A stretch of 64,000 nucleotides of DNA. It comes from Arthrobacter_H rhombi. GTDB taxonomy: Bacteria > Actinomycetota > Actinomycetes > Actinomycetales > Micrococcaceae. The notes beneath the pieces were generated by a model that worked only from the letters and a program-made list of their open reading frames with translations, was not told where the DNA came from and did no database searches. Positions 51,198-60,418 of the stretch are shown piece after piece; the stretch's first letter is position 1, and every line of letters starts with the position of its first letter. The stretch lies in NCBI RefSeq assembly GCF_039526245.1, contig NZ_BAAAIV010000025.1:62001-126000 (forward strand), read 5' to 3'. The position numbers and the translations under genes were made by a program.

Positions 51198-52601
51198 TCA
51201 GGAACGGCCAACTCGGGATGCCCCCTGGATGAAACGGCGGGGAATGCGCCGCAACGTGCGTCGGAGGGGCCGGTGTAGGGGCGCGGGCAGGTGCCGCTTC
51301 AGCCGCAGGGCGAATCCCCAGGCGCCGGACCGGGGCGGCAGGCCGCCGGGCAGGTCCAGCCGCGTCAGGCGGCGGCGCTTGAAATATTCCGCGTAGCGCA
51401 AGTAATCGGTGTCCAGGAAACGGCGGACCGTTTCCTCCTCCCCGGCCAGACGCAGTGGCTGCATGCAGTATCCGACGGCGGTGACCAGCTGGGTCAGGGC
51501 GCCGTCCCGTCCGGCGGGATCCTCCGCGGGAAGCGGGAGGCCACGCCGGAACAGGGAGTCGATCAGCGTGACCGGGATGCGGTTCGAGTTCTCGTAGGGG
51601 GCCAGCCGGTCCAGCATCATCTCGGTCCCGACCGCGGCGCAGTCGATGCCGAACAAGGCGCGGATGGACAGCAAGGCGGTGGAGAAGCAGCTGATGACGA
51701 CGTCGGGGCGCACGATGGCCACGGCCACCTCTGCCAGCACGGGATCGCGCAGCTCGATGAACTCCATGCCGAGTTCGACGGCGTCGTGTTCCATCTGGCG
51801 ACCGGAGGCCGGTCCCGCCGAGGGATGGGGTTTGAAGACGATCCGGGTGGCGCCACGACGATGTGCCTCGTGCACCATCTCGCGGTGCAGGACACTTTCC
51901 TCCTCGTCGTCCACGAGTCCCAGATGGGCCAGGTACTGGCCGAGGATCATGGCCGTCGAGGAGCCCCGCGCGCCGGCTGGGCCTGCGTCGGGAACGGAGG
52001 CGGAGAGCGGGTTCGAACGGGCGAGGGTGTCGATGACGTCGGCCAGCGGCTGGGTGGGGACCGGGACCAGCCGGGGCGCGAACTCGCGCAACAGCAGGGG
52101 CTCCAGTCCGGGAACCAGTTCGACGTACAGCAGCCCGTCCAGCCGTTGGCGCAGGGCCGGTGGCAGCAGGTTCCGGGTGGGTCCATAGGACATGAGCCCG
52201 TCGGAGTGGACCATGAAGGGTGCATCGTGGAAGATCCGCAGGATCGCCCGCGTGGGGTTGACCTGGACGGAGTCCACGAACAACTGCAGGGGCTCGTCGC
52301 CCAGGCCGAAGTAGCTGCGCAGCAGCCGTTCCCAGAGGTACAGCTCCTCCTCCCGGGGGTTGAACTGCGCCGGACGGCGGGGGAAGAGCAGCTCTCCGAG
52401 ATCCGCGACGCGGTCGAACCTGCGGGCCAGGTCGGCAAATCCCGGGGCGTCCTGGAGACGGCCCGTCAGTTCGGGCTGCTGGGACCCGTCGATCAGCACC
52501 AGGACGCGTTCGCCGTCGGTGGCCGGAAGTGCGTCGGCGTCGACCATGGCGGCCAGCGAGGCGACCTGGAACAAGGTGGAAGCCGTGAGCAGCTGGATCA
52601 T
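51198..52601 (-). CDS. Polysialyltransferase-family protein
   Basis: The 467-residue protein is similar in outline to alpha-2,8-polysialyltransferases (PF07388). It has a HSDGLMSYGP segment (near 135), the HP motif IVFKPHPSAGP (near 255) and the Ser/Thr motif SCFSTALLSIRALF (near 303). The basic C-terminus (FALRLKRHLPAPLHRPLRR) could bind the membrane or the polymer. It starts in a 4-bp overlap with the GT2 gene. Polymerisation of a CMP-activated nonulosonic acid is the most likely role, by family inference. Confidence 0.72.
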   Translation of the reverse strand: MIQLLTASTLFQVASLAAMVDADALPATDGERVLVLIDGSQQPELTGRLQDAPGFADLARRFDRVADLGELLFPRRPAQFNPREEELYLWERLLRSYFGLGDEPLQLFVDSVQVNPTRAILRIFHDAPFMVHSDGLMSYGPTRNLLPPALRQRLDGLLYVELVPGLEPLLLREFAPRLVPVPTQPLADVIDTLARSNPLSASVPDAGPAGARGSSTAMILGQYLAHLGLVDDEEESVLHREMVHEAHRRGATRIVFKPHPSAGPASGRQMEHDAVELGMEFIELRDPVLAEVAVAIVRPDVVISCFSTALLSIRALFGIDCAAVGTEMMLDRLAPYENSNRIPVTLIDSLFRRGLPLPAEDPAGRDGALTQLVTAVGYCMQPLRLAGEEETVRRFLDTDYLRYAEYFKRRRLTRLDLPGGLPPRSGAWGFALRLKRHLPAPLHRPLRRTLRRIPRRFIQGASRVGRS

Positions 52602-53608
52602 CGGGCTCCTTCCAGGACGGTGGTGGATCGGGTGGGGAGATGGTGTGGGGGCCGCAGGGGTAGCAGCACCCGCCGGCGCTTGGCGTCGAGTGCCGTGAAG
52701 GCGTCGGCCAGCATCGGCTCGGGCAGGGTTGCCATCGTATCGGTGATGACCTGCTCCAGTTCCGCCTTGACGTCCGGCGTCATCTGGTTGCTGCGGGAGA
52801 GATGGTGGCAGGAGACCGCCATGAACTGGCGGATCACCTTGGGCCAGAACCTTTCGGCCTCGGGATCGGCAGCAACCACCTCGAAGGAGAGGGCGAAGGC
52901 CCGGGCGAAGTCGAGTTGGCGCCGATCGTAGATCTGGGTCAGGGACGTCGCCACTCCCCGCCGGTACATGATGCCCAGCGAACTGAGCACCGCGTAGGAG
53001 CTGGCCTGCAGGTGCAGCTTCCAGATCCAGGGGCGGTCCTCGGCAGTGAACAGGCCGTCCGGGAAATGCAGCATCCCGGCGTCGGCCAGGCGGCGGTGGA
53101 AGACGCCGGCCCAGGCGAAGGGGTAGTCGATCATGGTGGTTTCCGTGTGCGGGAGGACCGACTGGCGCGGGTCGAGTGCCGTGTTGCGCCGGGCTTGCGG
53201 GGCCCGGTGGATCACCCTCCGGCCCTTGGTCACCCGGACGTGGTCGACGCGGACGAAGTCCACTTCGAGGCGGTTCAACTCGGCCAGGCAGTACGCCAGG
53301 TGTCCTGGCGCCAACCAGTCGTCCCCGTCCAGGAACGCGATGGCAGCTCCGGTGGCCTGGTCCAGCCCTTGGTTGCGGGCCGTCGCCAGGCCCCGCGCCT
53401 CGTCGTTGCGCAGCGTCTTCAGCCCGGGAAGCCGGTCGGCAAATGCCCTGACCAGCTCCCCGGTGCCGTCGCTCGATCCGTCGTCGACGAAGATCACCTC
53501 CAGTGCCCGCGGATCATCGAACTGGTTCAGGAGACTCGTCATCGTGTCGCGGATGAATGGAGCCTGGTCCTTCGCCGGAATGATGATGCTGAGCAAGGGG
53601 GTGTTCAT
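52598..53608 (-). CDS. GT2-family glycosyltransferase
   Basis: The 336-residue enzyme has a GT-A fold: SIIIPAKDQAPFIRDTMTSL at the start, FVDDGSSDGT, and the metal-binding motif AFLDGDDWL. It probably primes or decorates the polymer; the donor sugar is unknown. It starts 16 bp after the neuB stop and overlaps the next gene, so it belongs to the operon. Confidence 0.85.
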   Translation of the reverse strand: MNTPLLSIIIPAKDQAPFIRDTMTSLLNQFDDPRALEVIFVDDGSSDGTGELVRAFADRLPGLKTLRNDEARGLATARNQGLDQATGAAIAFLDGDDWLAPGHLAYCLAELNRLEVDFVRVDHVRVTKGRRVIHRAPQARRNTALDPRQSVLPHTETTMIDYPFAWAGVFHRRLADAGMLHFPDGLFTAEDRPWIWKLHLQASSYAVLSSLGIMYRRGVATSLTQIYDRRQLDFARAFALSFEVVAADPEAERFWPKVIRQFMAVSCHHLSRSNQMTPDVKAELEQVITDTMATLPEPMLADAFTALDAKRRRVLLPLRPPHHLPTRSTTVLEGAR

Positions 53609-53624
53609 GGGTGGTCCTTCGTGG

Positions 53625-54521
53625 CTAGGAGTCGATGCGGCGCAGGCGGGACAGCGGTGCCAGCTCGCCCGGGAAGACCTTCTTCACGCCGTCGCCCATG
53701 GCGTCCTGCAGGATGCGGATGTCACGGATGAGGGACTCGAAGCCCTTCGGCTCCAGCGAGGAGGCCTGGTCGGAGCCCCACATGGTGCGGTCCAGGGTGA
53801 TGTGGCGCTCGACGGTGACGGCGCCCAGGGCGACGGCTGCCAGCGAGATCTGCAGGCCGCGCTCGTGGCCCGAGTAGCCGACCGGGACGCCGTAGCGTTC
53901 CTGCAGCGTCGGGATCATGCGCAGGTTGGCCTCTTCGGGGGGCAGCGGGTAGGTCGAGGTCGCGTGCATCAGGACCAGGTTGTCGGTGCCCAGGGTCTCG
54001 ACTGCCGTGTCGATCTGCTCGATCGTGGACATGCCGGTGGAGAGGATGATCGGCTTGCCGGTTTCGCGCAGGGCGCGGAGCAGCTCGAGGTCCGTCACGG
54101 ACGCGGAGGCCACCTTGTGGGTCGCGGCGCCCTGCTCCTCCATGAACTCGACCGAGGGCACGTCCCACGGCGAAGCGAAGGCTTCCAGGCCCTGGCTGCG
54201 GGCGTAGGAGATGATGTCGCGGTACTGCTCGGCGCCGAATTCGACCTTGTAGCGGTAGTCCAGGTAGGTCATCTCGCCCCAGGGGGTGGAGCGGATCTTG
54301 TCGCGCATGTCCTTCGGGGTGGAGATCTCCGGGGTGCGCTTCTGGAACTTCACGGCGTTGGCGCCGGCGGCAGCGGAGATGTCGATGAGCTGCTTGGCCA
54401 CGTCGACGTCGCCGTTGTGGTTGATGCCGATCTCGCCGATGACGTAGACGGGCTGGCCGGTGCCGACCTGGGCGTCACCGATCTTCACGGGGGTTGCCTG
54501 CTTGATGGCTTCGGTGGTCAT
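53625..54521 (-). CDS. neuB: NeuB-type nonulosonate synthase without SAF domain
   Basis: It condenses phosphoenolpyruvate with a six-carbon sugar (ManNAc, mannose 6-phosphate or a related compound) to give a nonulosonic acid. The TIM barrel carries GEIGINHNGDVDVAKQLID, AVKFQKRTP, LSTGMSTIEQ, GYSGHERG and ERHITLDRTMWGSDQ, all NeuB hallmarks. It stops at 298 residues, so the C-terminal antifreeze-like SAF domain of classical NeuB (about 345 residues) is absent. ATG 54521 has AAAGGGA upstream. It lies 28 bp after neuA. Confidence 0.9.
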   Translation of the reverse strand: MTTEAIKQATPVKIGDAQVGTGQPVYVIGEIGINHNGDVDVAKQLIDISAAAGANAVKFQKRTPEISTPKDMRDKIRSTPWGEMTYLDYRYKVEFGAEQYRDIISYARSQGLEAFASPWDVPSVEFMEEQGAATHKVASASVTDLELLRALRETGKPIILSTGMSTIEQIDTAVETLGTDNLVLMHATSTYPLPPEEANLRMIPTLQERYGVPVGYSGHERGLQISLAAVALGAVTVERHITLDRTMWGSDQASSLEPKGFESLIRDIRILQDAMGDGVKKVFPGELAPLSRLRRIDS

Positions 54522-54549
54522 GAGGGGGTCCCTTTCGTTGGGGTTGGGT

Positions 54550-55761
54550 TCAGGGGGTAGTGGCCAGCAGCGGGGACGCCACCGGTCGATTCTGGGTTTC
54601 GAGGATGCGTTCGCAGACCTCGCGGACGGCGCCGTGGCCGCCGGGTTTGTGGAGGACGATGCGTGCCGCGGCCAGGGCCTCGGGACGCGCATCGGCCACG
54701 GCAATCGGCCATCCGACCGTGTCCATGGCCCCGACGTCGTTTACGTCGTTGCCGACGTAGGCGACGCGTGCCGGGTCCAGGCCCTGCTCGGTCATCCAGG
54801 CCGTGAGGCGGGCCGCCTTGTCCTGGACACCGTGGAGGACCTGGACGCCGAGCTTGGCGGCGCGGGCGGCGACCACGGTGTTGGTTTCGGTGGAGAGGAT
54901 CAGCACCGGCACACCTGCCCGGCGCAACCGGGCCACACCCATGCCGTCGGAGCGGGAGACCGTGACGAATTCGCTGCCGTCCTGCGCCACCAGGGCCAGG
55001 TCGTTGGTGTGGACACCGTCGAAGTCGGTGACCAGGGCGTCGGCGTCGATGCCCAGCACCGGCAGGGTCTCCGGCCCTGCCTCGCGACGCAGCGCCTGGG
55101 CGGAGACGACGGCGAGGTCATCGAACGAATCGACCTCGGGGGCGTCCGCCGGCGGCACGATCTGGAACTTCAGGGTGCCGAAGAAGCGGTGGTCGGCGGT
55201 GCGGAAGCCCGCGGTGCGCATCGCGTAGAAGGCGCCCGTCTCGCGGTATTGCGGCTCGCGGTCCTGCCGGCGCGGACGGTAGGTGGCGCTGTGGCCGACG
55301 GCCTCCACCGTGCCTTCCGGTGCTGCCCACAGGAACGAATGGTCCTCGGTGACGCTGAAGCACACGTCCGCCTGCCCGTCCAGGACCGCGCGGATGGCGG
55401 CCTCCAGGTGGGCCGGGTTGATGAAGGGCGAGGTGCACTGCAGGAGCACGACGACGTCGGGCTGGGTCTCCAGGGTGCCCAGGACATGCTGCACCGCGGA
55501 TTCGCTGGTGGCCGTATCGGAGGCCAGGGTGGCGGGGCGGTCGATGACGCGGGCGCCGTGGGCGTGGGCCTCGTTGCGGATCTGCGAGTGGTCGGTGCTC
55601 ACGACCACGTCGGTGACCGAGGGGGCGGCCCAGGCGGCGTCGACACCGCGGGCCAGCAGCGAGCTGCCGCCGACCGGCCGCAGGTTCTTCAGGGGGATGC
55701 CCTTCGAACCACCGCGGGCGGGGATGACCACCAGCACGCGGGGACTCTGTGTCGTTTTCAT
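54550..55761 (-). CDS. neuA: Acylneuraminate cytidylyltransferase fused to a KdsC-like HAD phosphatase
   Basis: This is a two-domain enzyme of 403 residues. The N-terminal part (1-225) is a CMP-sugar synthetase with VIPARGGSKGIPLKNLRPV, LLQCTSPF and YRETGAFYAMRT. The C-terminal part (about 235-395) is a HAD phosphatase with TDFDGVHTND, LSTETN and YVGNDVNDVGAM. The fusion would both dephosphorylate a nonulosonate 9-phosphate and activate the sugar to CMP form. It is the first gene of the operon and divergent from the GT87 gene. No epimerase (neuC) is present in the window. Confidence 0.9.
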   Translation of the reverse strand: MKTTQSPRVLVVIPARGGSKGIPLKNLRPVGGSSLLARGVDAAWAAPSVTDVVVSTDHSQIRNEAHAHGARVIDRPATLASDTATSESAVQHVLGTLETQPDVVVLLQCTSPFINPAHLEAAIRAVLDGQADVCFSVTEDHSFLWAAPEGTVEAVGHSATYRPRRQDREPQYRETGAFYAMRTAGFRTADHRFFGTLKFQIVPPADAPEVDSFDDLAVVSAQALRREAGPETLPVLGIDADALVTDFDGVHTNDLALVAQDGSEFVTVSRSDGMGVARLRRAGVPVLILSTETNTVVAARAAKLGVQVLHGVQDKAARLTAWMTEQGLDPARVAYVGNDVNDVGAMDTVGWPIAVADARPEALAAARIVLHKPGGHGAVREVCERILETQNRPVASPLLATTP

Positions 55762-55880
55762 TCATTTGACAGTAGGGAGCCGATGTAACCGGGGACCCAC
55801 CTGCGGGTTAACGGCGGGTGATGCGTGCGGGACCATTCGGTGCCCGGGATGCTGCCCCGGGGCCGGATAGGCTGATTCCC

Positions 55881-57434
55881 ATGAGCGAGAAGCCTCAGGA
55901 CCCGCCCCGGCACCTCACCGGCAAGCACGCGCCCGCCGGCCCCCGGCGTGGCCCGCTGCGCATCACGGTGCCCAGCCGCAATGACCCGCTGCTCCGCCGT
56001 CTCACCGAGGTGATCGGCGGACCCCTGGGGCGATTCACCGCACCGGGCCGGGTGGACCCCGGATTCCTGACCGTCGAGCGGGTGCTGGTGGCCCTCACCC
56101 TCGTGGCCGCCATCGTGGCCGTGCTGGCGAAGAACATGTGCCGGACCCTCGGCTGGGGTGGCTCCAACGCCTACATCTGGGCCTGCTATTCGGATTGGTC
56201 GGCACTGTTCCACGCCCGCGGGTTCGACACGAATGCCTTCGCCCCCTTCGCCGACGGGGCCCAGTTCGAGTACCCCGTGCTCATGTCGGCGGTCGCCTCG
56301 TTCGCCGCGCTGCTGGTGGTTCCCGGGGACTACAACCGGACCCTGGCCTTCTTCGACGTGAACCTGCTGATGGTGGTCATCCTGTGGTTCATCATCGTCA
56401 TCGCCACGGCACGCTCGGCCGGCCGGCGGCCCTGGGATGCTGCCCTGGTGGCGTTGGCTCCGGGGATCATCCTCGCCTCGACGATCAACTGGGACATGTG
56501 GGCGGTGATGTTCCTGGCGTTGGCCCTGTTGGCCTTCGCCCGCGACCGGCCCGTCCTGGCGGGGATCCTCATCGGGCTGGGCGCCTCGATGAAGGTCTAT
56601 CCGATCCTGTTCCTGGGCGTGGTCCTCGTCCTGGCGCTGCGCACGGGGCGTTGGCGGCCGCTGCTGCACGTCGGCGCGGGTACCGCAGGGGCCTGGCTGG
56701 CGGTGAACCTGCCGTTCATGATCACGAACTACGCCTCGTGGAGCTACTTCCTGGAGTTCACCCGCGACCGGGGCGCCGGCCTGTCCTCCCTGTGGCACGC
56801 CTGGAACCTCGCGGCCGGCGTGCTGCCCGGAGCCCCCGAATTCACCCCGGACGTCATCAATGCCGCCGGGTTCTGGCTGTTCGCCGCCAGCTGCGCCGGG
56901 ATCTGCGCGCTGGGACTGTTTGCCCCCCGGCGGCCCCGCGTCGCCTCGCTGCTGTTCCTGGTGGTGGCCGCCTTCGTGCTGTTCAACAAGGTCTATTCCC
57001 CGCAATTCGTCGTCTGGCTCGTCCCGTTGGCGGCCCTGGCCTGGCCGCGGTGGCGTGATTTCCTGGTCTGGCAGCTCGTGGAGGCCCTGCACTTCTGGGC
57101 CATCTGGATGTACCTGTATTCGGGAAGCACCGACGTCAAGGCGCAGAACACCTTCCCCGAGGCGTTCTACGTGCTGGCCGTCGTCGCGCACATGATCGCC
57201 ACCGGCTACCTGATGTTCCGGGTGGCGCGCAGCGCCTGGGATCCGGACACCGACCCGGTCCGCCGCGTCGGGCAGGACGATCCGCAGGCTGGACCCTACG
57301 CCGGTACCGAGCGCGATCCGCTGCCACGGTTCAGCTGGATCGGCCGCCCGGTCGGCGGTGGCCACCGCGCCCTGGCGGGCCGGAAGGGCGATATCCACCG
57401 AACGGTTGAACCGCCCTCCACCGAGGCGACCTAG
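55881..57434 (+). CDS. GT87/DUF2029-type membrane glycosyltransferase
   Basis: The 517-residue protein has about ten transmembrane helices after a basic N-terminal tail of about 60 residues. A conserved acidic site is likely at the first outer loop near CYSDWSALFHARGFD, and GLGASMKVYPILFLGVV is typical of the GT87/DUF2029 family of polyprenol-phosphate-sugar transferases. ATG 55881 was chosen over the longer frame from 55818. It faces the nonulosonate operon and may modify the same envelope, but a link is only inferred. Confidence 0.82.
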   Translation: MSEKPQDPPRHLTGKHAPAGPRRGPLRITVPSRNDPLLRRLTEVIGGPLGRFTAPGRVDPGFLTVERVLVALTLVAAIVAVLAKNMCRTLGWGGSNAYIWACYSDWSALFHARGFDTNAFAPFADGAQFEYPVLMSAVASFAALLVVPGDYNRTLAFFDVNLLMVVILWFIIVIATARSAGRRPWDAALVALAPGIILASTINWDMWAVMFLALALLAFARDRPVLAGILIGLGASMKVYPILFLGVVLVLALRTGRWRPLLHVGAGTAGAWLAVNLPFMITNYASWSYFLEFTRDRGAGLSSLWHAWNLAAGVLPGAPEFTPDVINAAGFWLFAASCAGICALGLFAPRRPRVASLLFLVVAAFVLFNKVYSPQFVVWLVPLAALAWPRWRDFLVWQLVEALHFWAIWMYLYSGSTDVKAQNTFPEAFYVLAVVAHMIATGYLMFRVARSAWDPDTDPVRRVGQDDPQAGPYAGTERDPLPRFSWIGRPVGGGHRALAGRKGDIHRTVEPPSTEAT

Positions 57435-57444
57435 GCTGGGGCGC

Positions 57445-58740
57445 ATGGAGGAAACGACGACGACGGCGGCCCCGGCTTCCGGGGAGCACGCCGGCACGAG
57501 CGCCGGTGATGTGGTGCTGCGCGTGCTGCGGGTGTCGTTGCACGTGGGGTTCGCGCTGCTGCTCGCCGTGGGCGTCGTGCGGGTGCTGGTCACCGACACG
57601 TCGGAGGCAGTACGCATCTGTTCGGTGGCCCTGGCCGGGGTGCTGGCCGCCGTCTACCTGCTGGGCACGCTCTGGGAGAACCGGCATGCCCGCGGACTGG
57701 CGCCGGATCCCAGCCGCTTCGCGCGCGCCTGGCTGCTCATCGTCGTCGTGCTCTGGTTGGCGTTGATGTGGCTGCATCCGGACTTCAGCTGGATCGCCTT
57801 CCCGCTGTTCTTCCTGCAATTGCACCTGTTGCGGACCCGGGTGGCGCTGGTCGCCATCATCGGGTCGACCCTGGTGGTGGTCGCCGCCCAGGGGTCCCAC
57901 TCCGGGAGCGTGTCGGTCGCCGCAGTCCTCGGGCCGCTGTTCGGCGCTGCGTTCGCAGTGGTCATGGGGTTCGCCTACCGGGCCCTGTACAGCGAGGGCG
58001 TCAACCAACGCCGCGCCCTGGACGAACTGCGCCGCACCCGCGCCGCGCTGGCCGGGGAACAACATCGCGCCGGGGTGCTGGCCGAACGCGAACGGCTAGC
58101 CCGCGACATCCACGACACGCTCGCCCAGGGGTTCTCCAGCATCGTGCTGGTCTCCCGCTCGGCCCGCGCGGCACTCGACGCCGGCGACACGGACCTGGCC
58201 GCCCAACGCCTGGACACGGTGGCCGCCACCGCCTCGGAGAACCTGGGCGAGGCGCGCGACTTCGTCCGGGGGCTCTCCGCCGGAAACCTGGAAGCGGCGG
58301 CCGGCGCCCTGGCGGGCCGCTTCGCCCGGCTCTGCGCGGCGACCGAACGCACCGCGCGGGCTTCCGGGGCGGAGCTGGAATGCCGTTTCCGCGAGGACGG
58401 AGAACCACTGGCCGTGCCCACCGACGTCTCCGGGGCCCTGCTGCGCACCGCCCAGTCCTGCCTGGCCAACGTGCTGGCCCACGCCGGCGCCACCCGGGCG
58501 GTCCTCAGCCTGGGCTACCTGGCCGGGGAGGTCACCCTCGATGTGTACGACGACGGTGCCGGATTCGATCCCACGGCGCTGCCCACCGAGGCCAGGCCCG
58601 ACGGGACGGGGTTCGGGCTGCTGGGCCTGCGGGCGCGGATCGGCGCCCTGGGTGGCAGCGTCGACGTCGAGTCGGCGCCCGGCGAGGGCACTGTCGTGGC
58701 CGTGCGGATCCCACTACCAACGGAGGATGGACATGGATGA
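57445..58740 (+). CDS. NarL-type sensor histidine kinase 1
   Basis: The 431-residue protein has about six N-terminal hydrophobic helices and no large outer domain. The HisKA_3 site is RLARDIHDTLAQGFSS (His near 223). The GHKL ATPase has DDGAGFDP and GTGFGLLGLRARI. It is probably a membrane-sensing kinase of the DesK/LiaS style. The start ATG 57445 lies 10 bp after the GT87 stop. It overlaps its response regulator by 8 bp. Confidence 0.9.
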   Translation: MEETTTTAAPASGEHAGTSAGDVVLRVLRVSLHVGFALLLAVGVVRVLVTDTSEAVRICSVALAGVLAAVYLLGTLWENRHARGLAPDPSRFARAWLLIVVVLWLALMWLHPDFSWIAFPLFFLQLHLLRTRVALVAIIGSTLVVVAAQGSHSGSVSVAAVLGPLFGAAFAVVMGFAYRALYSEGVNQRRALDELRRTRAALAGEQHRAGVLAERERLARDIHDTLAQGFSSIVLVSRSARAALDAGDTDLAAQRLDTVAATASENLGEARDFVRGLSAGNLEAAAGALAGRFARLCAATERTARASGAELECRFREDGEPLAVPTDVSGALLRTAQSCLANVLAHAGATRAVLSLGYLAGEVTLDVYDDGAGFDPTALPTEARPDGTGFGLLGLRARIGALGGSVDVESAPGEGTVVAVRIPLPTEDGHG

Positions 58741-59368
58741 GCTGAACCTGCTGCTGGTGGACGACCACCCGGTGGTCCGGGCGGGCCTGAAGGCGGTGCT
58801 GACCGAACAGGGAGGGCTGCATGTGGTCGCCGAGGCGGCCGACGGGGCGGCGGCGATCGCCCAGCTGCACCGCCTGCAGACGCTGGGCGAACGCGTCGAC
58901 GTGGTGCTGATGGACCTGCAGATGGACGGGATGGACGGCGTCGAGGCCACCGGGCGGATCCGTGCCGCCGGCGGCCCGCCGGTGCTGATCCTCACCACCT
59001 ATGACTCCGACACCGACATCCGGGCGGCCCTGGAGTCCGGCGCCGCGGGGTACCTGCTCAAGGACGCCCCGCTGGACCGGTTGACGGCCGCCGTCGGCGA
59101 TGCCGCCCGGGGGCGCAGGGTCCTCTCCGATGAGGTGGCGGCGCGCATCGACCCCGCGGGACGCAACGCGGCCACCGAACTGAGCCCCCGCGAGCTCGAA
59201 CTCGTGGGCCTGCTGGCCCGGGGGCTGGTCAACCGGGAGATTGCCCGCGAATTGTTCATCTCCGAATCGACGGTGAAGACCCACCTCATCCACATCTACG
59301 CCAAGCTCGGGGTCGACACCCGGACGGCGGCCATCGACCGCGCCCGCTCGCTGCGCCTCATCCGCTAG
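58733..59368 (+). CDS. NarL/LuxR-type response regulator 1
   Basis: The 211-residue regulator has an N-terminal receiver (LLVDDHPVVRAG; phospho-acceptor Asp61 in VLMDLQMDGMDG; Lys in YLLKDAPL) and a C-terminal LuxR helix-turn-helix (LVNREIARELFISESTVKTH). ATG 58733 has GGAGG six bases upstream. It is the partner of the preceding kinase and probably controls the ABC exporter just downstream. Confidence 0.92.
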   Translation: MDELNLLLVDDHPVVRAGLKAVLTEQGGLHVVAEAADGAAAIAQLHRLQTLGERVDVVLMDLQMDGMDGVEATGRIRAAGGPPVLILTTYDSDTDIRAALESGAAGYLLKDAPLDRLTAAVGDAARGRRVLSDEVAARIDPAGRNAATELSPRELELVGLLARGLVNREIARELFISESTVKTHLIHIYAKLGVDTRTAAIDRARSLRLIR

Positions 59369-59464
59369 GTGAGCCGGCGTCGTCCTGAAGTCGTACGACG
59401 CCGGTGGTGAAGATCATCCGTTGGGGCGGCGACACGGGCAGTGGCGGTCCGTAGCGTGGAAGGC

Positions 59465-60418
59465 ATGATCCAGGCAACCTCTCTCGCCAAGAACTACGGC
59501 TCCAAACGCGCGGTGGACGACGTGTCCTTCACCGTCCAACCCGGGAAGGTCACCGGGTTCCTGGGGCCGAACGGCGCCGGCAAATCCACCACCATGCGCA
59601 TGATCATGGGGCTCGACCGCCCCAGCTCCGGCGAGGTGACGGTGAACGGCAAACGCTACGCCGAGCACCGCGCACCGATCCGTGAGGTCGGCGCCCTGCT
59701 GGAGGCCAAGGCCGTGCACAAGTCGCGCTCGGCCCGCAACCACCTCCGCGTGCTGGCCGCCACCCACGGCATCCCCAACAGCCGGGTCGACGAGGTCATC
59801 GAGACCACCGGCCTGGGGCCGGTGGCCCGCAAGAAGGTCGGCGGCTTCTCCCTCGGCATGGGCCAGCGCCTCGGCATCGCCGCGGCACTGCTGGGCGACC
59901 CGCACACGTTGATCCTCGACGAACCCGTCAACGGGCTGGACCCCGAGGGCGTGCTGTGGGTCCGCAACATGGCCAAGGGCCTCGCCGCCGAGGGGCGCAC
60001 GGTCTTCCTCTCCTCGCACCTGATGAGCGAGATGTCGCAGACCGCCGACCACCTGATCGTCATCGGCCGCGGACGACTGCTGGCCGACGCCCCGATGGCC
60101 GACGTCCTCTCCGGTGCCGGTGCAGCCCGCACCCGCGTGCGCACCGATTCCCCGGAGGAACTGGTCAGGTCGCTGGCTGCACCGGAGGTCTCCATCACGA
60201 CGACGGGGCCGGACACCCTGGAAATCCAGGGTGCCGCACCGCGGGACATCGCCCAGCGGGCCCTCGACGCCCGGGTCCTGGTCTTCGAGCTGACCCCGCT
60301 GCAGGCCTCCCTCGAGGACGTCTACATGGACATGACCCGCGACGAGGTCGAATACCACTCCGGTCCCGTGGCCGGCGCCGAAGCACCCCTTGAATCCGGA
60401 AGGCGGGCCAGCAAATGA
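59465..60418 (+). CDS. ABC transporter ATP-binding protein
   Basis: The 317-residue ATPase has Walker A GPNGAGKST, the signature FSLGMGQR, Walker B TLILDEPVNGLDPEG and the switch His in LSSHLMSEM. A C-terminal extension of about 90 residues is typical of drug or antimicrobial-peptide exporters (BcrA/DrrA type). It is coupled by ATGA to its permease. Confidence 0.93.
   Translation: MIQATSLAKNYGSKRAVDDVSFTVQPGKVTGFLGPNGAGKSTTMRMIMGLDRPSSGEVTVNGKRYAEHRAPIREVGALLEAKAVHKSRSARNHLRVLAATHGIPNSRVDEVIETTGLGPVARKKVGGFSLGMGQRLGIAAALLGDPHTLILDEPVNGLDPEGVLWVRNMAKGLAAEGRTVFLSSHLMSEMSQTADHLIVIGRGRLLADAPMADVLSGAGAARTRVRTDSPEELVRSLAAPEVSITTTGPDTLEIQGAAPRDIAQRALDARVLVFELTPLQASLEDVYMDMTRDEVEYHSGPVAGAEAPLESGRRASK

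Noticed and set aside
55758..57617. 619-codon minus-strand frame opposite the GT87 gene
   Set aside because: It is rich in His, Gln, Asp and Gly as is usual for the antisense of GC-rich membrane-protein genes, and it overlaps the promoter of neuA. The plus-strand frame has clear transmembrane helices and family motifs.
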